Below the pieces are notes generated by a model. The model made no database searches, had not been told where the DNA came from, and worked only from the letters and a program-made list of their open reading frames with translations. Made by a program: the position numbers and the translations under genes. DNA of 64,000 bases from contig NZ_CP020562.1 of NCBI RefSeq assembly GCF_002082565.1, forward strand, positions 2,232,001 to 2,296,000. Reading direction: 5' to 3'. The DNA is from Halomonas sp. GT. GTDB lineage: Bacteria; Pseudomonadota; Gammaproteobacteria; Pseudomonadales; Halomonadaceae. Every line of letters starts with the position of its first letter. Position 1 is the stretch's first letter. Positions 58,900 through 64,000 of this stretch are shown here, piece by piece.

Positions 58900-60870
58900 A
58901 TGCGCTTGATTATCGCCGAGAAACCCAGCCTTGCACGGGCCATAGCCGACGCGCTGCCCGACAGCGCAAAACGCCAGGATGGCGCTATGATCTGCGGCGA
59001 CACCACCGTCACTTGGTGCCTAGGCCATTTGCTAGAACAGGCCCCGCCCGAGGCTTACGACCCTGCTGATAAACAGTGGCGACTAGACCGGCTACCCATT
59101 GTGCCGCAGCAGTGGAAACTAATGCCGCGCCCTAAGGCGCGAGGGCAACTGGCAGTGATTCGCAAGCTGATTAAGCAGGCTACCAGCGTTGTGCACGCTG
59201 GCGATCCAGACCGCGAAGGCCAGTTACTGGTGCAGGAAGTGATTGAGTACATGAAGTATCGCGGCCCTGTTCAGAGGCTGCTGATCAGCGACCTTAACAA
59301 ACCCGCCGTGAGCCGTGCACTTGCCAAGCTTCGCTCCAATATGGAATACCAGCCGCTGTTTCAAGCGGCACAGGCGCGCTCGCGTGCTGACTGGCTTTAC
59401 GGCATTAATTTAACCCGCGCCTGGACGCTAACCGGCCGCCAAGCAGGGCATGACGGCGTGCTTTCCGTTGGCCGTGTGCAAACACCAGTACTCGGATTGA
59501 TCGTGCGCCGCGACAATGCCATTCGTGATTTCAAGCCTCACCCGTTCTACCCGCTATGGGTGGATTTACAGGTGGCACAAGGTCAGCTGCGCGCCTGGTG
59601 GGCACCCAAAGAGCACCAGCCCTTAGATGAGCAAGGGCGGCTGATCGATCGCACCCCCGCCGATGCCTTAGCAGCACAGCTTCCTGGCGCACGGGGCACC
59701 CTAACCACCCTCGATCAACAGGAAAAGCGACAAGCGCCGCCGCTACCCTATTCGCTCTCCGCGTTACAAGTAGATGCCGCGCGCCGCCATGGGCTTTCCG
59801 CACAGATGGTGCTGGATATTTGCCAGCGGCTTTATGAACAGCACAAGTTAATCACCTACCCTCGCTCCGACTGCCGCTACCTGCCCGAAGAACATCTAGC
59901 GCTGGCCCAGCGTAGCTTGAGCAGCGCCTGCCAAAACGATGACACGCTGCGTCAGTGGCTGGGTGGTGCTGACTTTACCCTGCGCTCAAAAGCCTGGAAC
60001 GACAAACAGGTAGGCGCGCACCATGCCCTAGCGCCCACCGGCAAGCCCGCAGACTTTAGCCAACTTTCCGCCACTGAAGGCCATGTATTTCGGTTAATTG
60101 TGCGCAATGTGATGGCGCAGTTTTATCGGCCGCTGCGCACCTTTGAGGTGAAAGCAGAGTTCACCCTGCTAGATGAAGCTTTCCGTGCCCGCGGCCAGAG
60201 CATTCTTGATCACGGTTGGAAGCCACTCTTCACCACCCGCGACGAAACTCCGCCGCTACCGCCGCTCACTCAGGGGGAAGCCTGCCCAGCGCTTGGCGCA
60301 GGCGTTGAGGAGAAAGAAACTCGCCCGCCAGAGCCGTTCACTGATGCCAGTTTAATTAAAGCGATGATGAACATTGGCCGCTACGTGGATGACCCTAACG
60401 TGCGCCGTACGCTACGTGACACCGACGGCCTTGGCACCGAAGCAACCCGTGCAGGTATTATTGAAACGCTGGTACAGCGTGGCTACTTGGTACGTCAGCA
60501 AAAAGCCCTGCGTGCCACTAAACTCGGCTGCGCGCTGATTGCCGCCTTGCCAAGCGCCGTAAGCACGCCAGAACGCACTGCGCTTTGGGAACAGCGGCTT
60601 AGGGCGATCTCAGAACAGCAGGATGACCCCGGCGCATTTCAGCAAGCACTCTTGGATGATCTACGTGGCCTGCTCACCCACAGCGATGCGGCCAAGCTGA
60701 GACACAGCCTACAGACCGCCCAAGGTGAAGATACCTCACCTGCCAAACGCGGGACAAAAACACGCAAAAGCTACACAAAAAGAAAAAGTACTGCAGGCAG
60801 GACAAGTACGACAGATAGGAAAAGTACGACAGGCAGGAGGAGCACCACAGCCAAGAAAAAAACCAGTTAA
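58900..60870 (+). CDS. topB: DNA topoisomerase III
   Basis: 656 residues, type IA. The toprim domain opens LIIAEKPSLARAIADALPD and has HAGDPDREGQLLVQEVI; the active-site tyrosine is Tyr320 in LITYPRSDCRYLP. It decatenates and relaxes negatively supercoiled DNA. The C-terminus lacks zinc-finger cysteines and ends in a highly basic tail (RKSYTKRKSTAGR, then repeated RKSTTGRRSTT). The frame opens at 58870, but homology fixes the start at 58900. Confidence 0.95.
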   Translation: MRLIIAEKPSLARAIADALPDSAKRQDGAMICGDTTVTWCLGHLLEQAPPEAYDPADKQWRLDRLPIVPQQWKLMPRPKARGQLAVIRKLIKQATSVVHAGDPDREGQLLVQEVIEYMKYRGPVQRLLISDLNKPAVSRALAKLRSNMEYQPLFQAAQARSRADWLYGINLTRAWTLTGRQAGHDGVLSVGRVQTPVLGLIVRRDNAIRDFKPHPFYPLWVDLQVAQGQLRAWWAPKEHQPLDEQGRLIDRTPADALAAQLPGARGTLTTLDQQEKRQAPPLPYSLSALQVDAARRHGLSAQMVLDICQRLYEQHKLITYPRSDCRYLPEEHLALAQRSLSSACQNDDTLRQWLGGADFTLRSKAWNDKQVGAHHALAPTGKPADFSQLSATEGHVFRLIVRNVMAQFYRPLRTFEVKAEFTLLDEAFRARGQSILDHGWKPLFTTRDETPPLPPLTQGEACPALGAGVEEKETRPPEPFTDASLIKAMMNIGRYVDDPNVRRTLRDTDGLGTEATRAGIIETLVQRGYLVRQQKALRATKLGCALIAALPSAVSTPERTALWEQRLRAISEQQDDPGAFQQALLDDLRGLLTHSDAAKLRHSLQTAQGEDTSPAKRGTKTRKSYTKRKSTAGRTSTTDRKSTTGRRSTTAKKKTS

Positions 60871-60880
60871 TTGGCAAAGG

Positions 60881-61258
60881 TTAAAAGCTCAACCAAATCA
60901 AAAAAATCAATCCATAAACGGCCAGCGTCCCTAAGGTCACTGGCCCTAGAACGCGCACCTTTTGCCCGCAGAAAACAACTCCGTCGCTCCCTTCAAGCAC
61001 CATTGCACGGTCTGCAAATTTCTTATAGCGGTAACTTGCAACCACTTCAAAACCAGCAAATAAAAAAGCAGCAACAATGCCAATGGCACGCATATAGTTA
61101 GCATCACTTACACAGACTTGGTTCAAAAAGTAATTAGAAGCCAAGATGCCCACGGTTAAAGCAACACAAATCCCCAGCATGACAAAACGTATCGCGCCAA
61201 GGTGGCGGAGCTGGTTCATTAGTTCAGAGAATTGAACGTCTGTTGTTATGGTCGACAT
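60881..61258 (-). CDS. small three-helix membrane protein, unknown function
   Basis: 125 residues with hydrophobic segments at ~25-45, ~58-75 and ~103-124 and a short cytoplasmic-like loop (SYRYKKFADRAMVLEGSD). No recognised family. The stop is 10 bases after the topB stop, tail to tail. A reasonable ribosome site is not obvious. The 270 bases upstream hold no other gene I can support. Confidence 0.62.
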   Translation of the reverse strand: MSTITTDVQFSELMNQLRHLGAIRFVMLGICVALTVGILASNYFLNQVCVSDANYMRAIGIVAAFLFAGFEVVASYRYKKFADRAMVLEGSDGVVFCGQKVRVLGPVTLGTLAVYGLIFLIWLSF

Positions 61259-61530
61259 ATCACTTCCCCGCTGCGGGTCAGGTAAGCTGCATCGATGAGG
61301 AGATCCTCACGGAGAAGTACACCACTCTCTGCTACGTTCAACCATACGAAATTAAAATCGACCTACCTAGCTGTTACGCTCAATCCATATCAGCAAAATA
61401 GATGAAAATACTCATTAATAGATGGTACTAACGCCGAAGAAAATTACTTACTACTTTTCAGTGCGCCCGACCCTCTCAAGGGAAACATCCAGCAGTACAA
61501 GCTGCTAATCCAAAAGCAATATTATTAGCA

Positions 61531-61938
61531 CTAATTCGATAGGTTAAGCTGCCAAGAAACACCATACCTATCGTTCAGCCAACCAAACTTCTCGCTAAAG
61601 CCATAATTAGCCAATGGCATCAATTCAGTACCGCCTTCTCCCAAGGCTCGAAATGCTTCTTCGATTTCGCGTTCTGACTCACACTCAACACGCAAGGAGA
61701 TAGATGGCGTAAAACTAAACTGATGATCAAGATGGCTATCCATTGCCATGAAGGTGGTGTTATTAATTGTGAACCACGCAGCCTTAACCGTCCCGGCGGG
61801 TTCATACTCACTAGTTTCATGATGCTGAATATCAATAATCTTCGAGTTGGCAAACACAGATGTATACAGCTTAATGGCCTCTTCTGCTTTACCGGCTTGA
61901 GCACCCACAAACATCAGCGACGTTGTTATAGACTTCAT
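61531..61938 (-). CDS. VOC-family protein (PhnB-like)
   Basis: 135 residues with the VOC/glyoxalase-like fold of the PhnB/DUF1428-type group: TSLMFVGAQAGKAEEAIKLYTSVF, TVKAAWFTINNTTFMAMDSH and YGFSEKFGWLNDRYGVSWQL. Family members are often metal-dependent but many are binders or remain uncharacterised. A GAGGCC-type site lies before the ATG. Function open. Confidence 0.82.
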   Translation of the reverse strand: MKSITTSLMFVGAQAGKAEEAIKLYTSVFANSKIIDIQHHETSEYEPAGTVKAAWFTINNTTFMAMDSHLDHQFSFTPSISLRVECESEREIEEAFRALGEGGTELMPLANYGFSEKFGWLNDRYGVSWQLNLSN

Positions 61939-62057
61939 GTTGGCCTCCGTTTCGGTTTTAAGTAGCCCGCTTTCTCGGCAATATCTGCAAAATAGTGCGA
62001 TATCATGGACATGCTCAGATATCGCACGGGGCTGACCATGTCTTATCTAATAACAGT

Positions 62058-64000
62058 CTATGTCTCATCTGATAACAGTGGCGGCATAGGGCAGTCGAGG
62101 ATATCGGCCATTACTCGGAACAACTCAGCTTCGGCTGGGCGAATATGTCCGCTATGCTCAATGCAGCGCGCCATGGCTTGCAGAAGAACGGGCTTTTGCA
62201 ACGGCTTTAAGCGCCGTAAGCGCTCCACGGCCAAGCTTAATGCCCGCATATCACTTACCTCGTCAATTGCAGACAAGGCGAACGGCAGCTCGCTTTCCGC
62301 TGCATTAATCGCTGCGCTAATCTCGTCAGGGTTATCCTGGCCAGCCGCTGCCAGCACACTGAGTAGGCGCTGGCACTCTCGCTGTAAATCGCCGAGTTTA
62401 AGATGAGCGAGTCCACTGTTCTTTTCGCCCAGATTGTTCAACAGCAGCTGATACAGCGTCCATTCAAACAAGCTGACGTGGCCATCCGCGTTGATCAACC
62501 GCTCCATACAGAGGCGAAAGTGCTGAGACTGCTCAACGGAAAGTGACTTTAAGGCTGGTAGTGCCAACTCAACCAGCGGTAGGCGTAACGCCACCTCCAG
62601 CCTCAATACTTCGGGGCCAATGTCTATCAGCACTCGATAAACATCTGGCAAGGCAATTTGTTGTAATGCCTCTAACTGCTGCTCACGAACTGGCTGTTCA
62701 TCGCTTAACAGCAGCGCATAGATTAACGCACGAGCAGTATAGGGTTCATGGGCTGCGGTTTTGATTCGTTCTGGCAGCGCCTCTAGCGTTGCCCTGGCTT
62801 GCGCCAGATGGCGTTGACTGGGCTGGCCGATAGCGTTAATGGCCGTTTGAGCAGAAGCTGCGGTTAATACAGCAGTCAACGTCCCTCTGCTTAGCTTCGC
62901 ATCAGAACGGTCGTCACTGCCACCTTCACTATCATCTTCATTATCTACTGAACCAAGGGCGTCATGATCAGTGTGCCGCGGGGGCCAGCGAACCTCAAAG
63001 CGGCCATCCCAGTCTGGCATTACCCGCTGAATACGATTTTTAAGTGGCGGGTGGGTTGCCATCATACGCGTAAACCCCAGCTTTATGCCCTGGCCGAAAA
63101 ACAGGTGGCTGAATTCCGCTGCCTGAGGCGCTTTCAGATAGGAACCCTGGCTATGCGAGCCAATCTTGACCAGCGCATTACCAATGCCATAGGGGTTACG
63201 GGTGAACTGTACTGCCGAAGCATCCGCCAAATATTCGCGCTGACGACTGACCGCTGACTTAATCAAATTGCCAAAAAAGGTGCCTGCATAGCCGACCACC
63301 ATTAGCGCCGCTCCCAACCCCAAAATTACCGCCGCGGAGTTGTTACGTTTATTGCCGCCAGCACGCCGATAGCGCATGCTACGTAGCAAAATACCACCCA
63401 ATAACCCAATCAATAGAATACCGTGGAGGATGCTCACCAAGCGTATGTTTAGCCGCATATCGCCGTACAGAATATGACTAAATTCATGCGCAACGACCCC
63501 CTGCAACTCATCCCGTGTCAGGTTGCGTATGGTGCCACGGGTGATACCGATCACCGCATCGGTGGTTTGGTACCCTGCCGCAAAAGCATTAATGCCCTCT
63601 TCCTCTACGACATAAACAGAGGGCACCGGCGTACCCGATGCAATGGCCATTTCTTCAACGACATTGAGAATGCGGCGTTCATCGGCGTCGTGGGTATTTA
63701 GGTTAATCTCACGCCCACCAAGCGCTTCAGCGACTGCCCGGCCACCACCACTTAGCTGACGCTGTTTGAATAGACCGCCCAGTACCACAACAGCCAGCAC
63801 CCCGATAGCCACACCAGCAACTAGCTGGAATGAGAGCGCGGACCACATTCCCTGCGCCGAAAGACTGGGTTGTTCTGCGCCATCCATCAGATGCAAGGCG
63901 ATGGCAACGACCAATGTCGTTACGATAACCAACGCCAGCACTGCAAGTACCAGCAAGATAACCAGATGCCAGGTTCTGCGCCGAGCGTGTTCCTGAGCTG
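62058..64000 (-). CDS. M48-family zinc metalloprotease, 5' end cut by the window
   Basis: At least 647 residues. The frame stays open to the right edge, giving AQEHARRRTWHLVILLVLAV before the conserved part; a TTG at 63956 is open but unlikely as the start because the upstream segment fits this family. Two N-terminal helices are followed by the M48 domain (ERRILNVVEEMAIASGTPVPS, GINAFAAGYQTTDAVIGITRG) with the zinc motif HEFSH in QGVVAHEFSHILYG. A helical C-terminal region (~370-630) follows, including AFELTLYQLLLNNLG-type stretches resembling TerB-like modules. It probably degrades membrane or envelope proteins. Role and name are unknown. Confidence 0.87.
   Translation of the reverse strand, partial: AQEHARRRTWHLVILLVLAVLALVIVTTLVVAIALHLMDGAEQPSLSAQGMWSALSFQLVAGVAIGVLAVVVLGGLFKQRQLSGGGRAVAEALGGREINLNTHDADERRILNVVEEMAIASGTPVPSVYVVEEEGINAFAAGYQTTDAVIGITRGTIRNLTRDELQGVVAHEFSHILYGDMRLNIRLVSILHGILLIGLLGGILLRSMRYRRAGGNKRNNSAAVILGLGAALMVVGYAGTFFGNLIKSAVSRQREYLADASAVQFTRNPYGIGNALVKIGSHSQGSYLKAPQAAEFSHLFFGQGIKLGFTRMMATHPPLKNRIQRVMPDWDGRFEVRWPPRHTDHDALGSVDNEDDSEGGSDDRSDAKLSRGTLTAVLTAASAQTAINAIGQPSQRHLAQARATLEALPERIKTAAHEPYTARALIYALLLSDEQPVREQQLEALQQIALPDVYRVLIDIGPEVLRLEVALRLPLVELALPALKSLSVEQSQHFRLCMERLINADGHVSLFEWTLYQLLLNNLGEKNSGLAHLKLGDLQRECQRLLSVLAAAGQDNPDEISAAINAAESELPFALSAIDEVSDMRALSLAVERLRRLKPLQKPVLLQAMARCIEHSGHIRPAEAELFRVMADILDCPMPPLLSDET

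Overview
The window reads as chromosomal DNA of a halophilic or halotolerant gammaproteobacterium of the Halomonas group. The reasons are a choline-to-betaine locus (choX, betI, betB, betA), gammaproteobacterial versions of proS, topB, fadE and the 4.5S RNA, moderate GC content and dense short operons. The assignment rests on gene content and protein character, not on a database search.

Layout. 0-5 kb: a minus-strand block of two coupled LysR regulators, a glutathione S-transferase and a flavin/ferredoxin fusion oxidoreductase. 5-6.2 kb: a CPBP membrane protease beside a methyltransferase-like remnant. 6.4-12.1 kb: an AraC regulator divergent from a MexEF-type efflux pair. 12.1-14.8 kb: a decayed SbtA-like permease, then a zinc-binding protein and its metallochaperone (AztC/AztD type) behind a good Zur box. 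15.2-18.5 kb: a FhuD-like siderophore-binding protein divergent from a TonB-dependent receptor. 18.5-19.1 kb: repeats, the SRP RNA and elongator tRNA-Met. 19.2-24.2 kb: choline uptake and oxidation with a BetI operator. 24.4-26.9 kb: fadE. 26.9-37.7 kb: a complete glycerol module, with ABC importer glpSTPQUV, glpD, and glpK/glpR on the opposite strand.

37.8-46.3 kb holds an SLC13/TrkA-C transporter, quinone oxidoreductase, cytosolic glycerophosphodiesterase, endonuclease IV, an XRE-cupin regulator, an amidase and a BenE-type permease preceded by two strong palindromes. 46.3-46.6 kb is rich in repeats. 46.6-49.6 kb carries a small lipoprotein, proS and a lytic transglycosylase. 49.6-53.0 kb is the least familiar part: an HprK-like kinase fused to a PqqD-like domain lies 9 bp downstream of a Tat-targeted Tyr-Ser-Arg-Pro repeat protein, followed upstream by a diguanylate cyclase coupled to a small exported pterin-fold protein. 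53-64 kb holds a previously uncalled 41-residue membrane protein, an SlyD-like isomerase, AmpG, a SEC-C protein, an AarF/UbiB-family protein, topB, two small proteins and an M48 peptidase cut by the window edge.

How the parts work together. ChoX delivers choline, and BetA then BetB turn it into glycine betaine under BetI. GlpSTPQUV brings in glycerol, GlpK phosphorylates it, GlpD oxidises glycerol-3-phosphate, and GlpR probably represses all of them through related promoter motifs. AztC/AztD and FhuD/TonB look like zinc- and iron-starvation uptake parts whose permeases and ATPases are not in this window. No CRISPR array, complete prophage or intact insertion sequence was seen.
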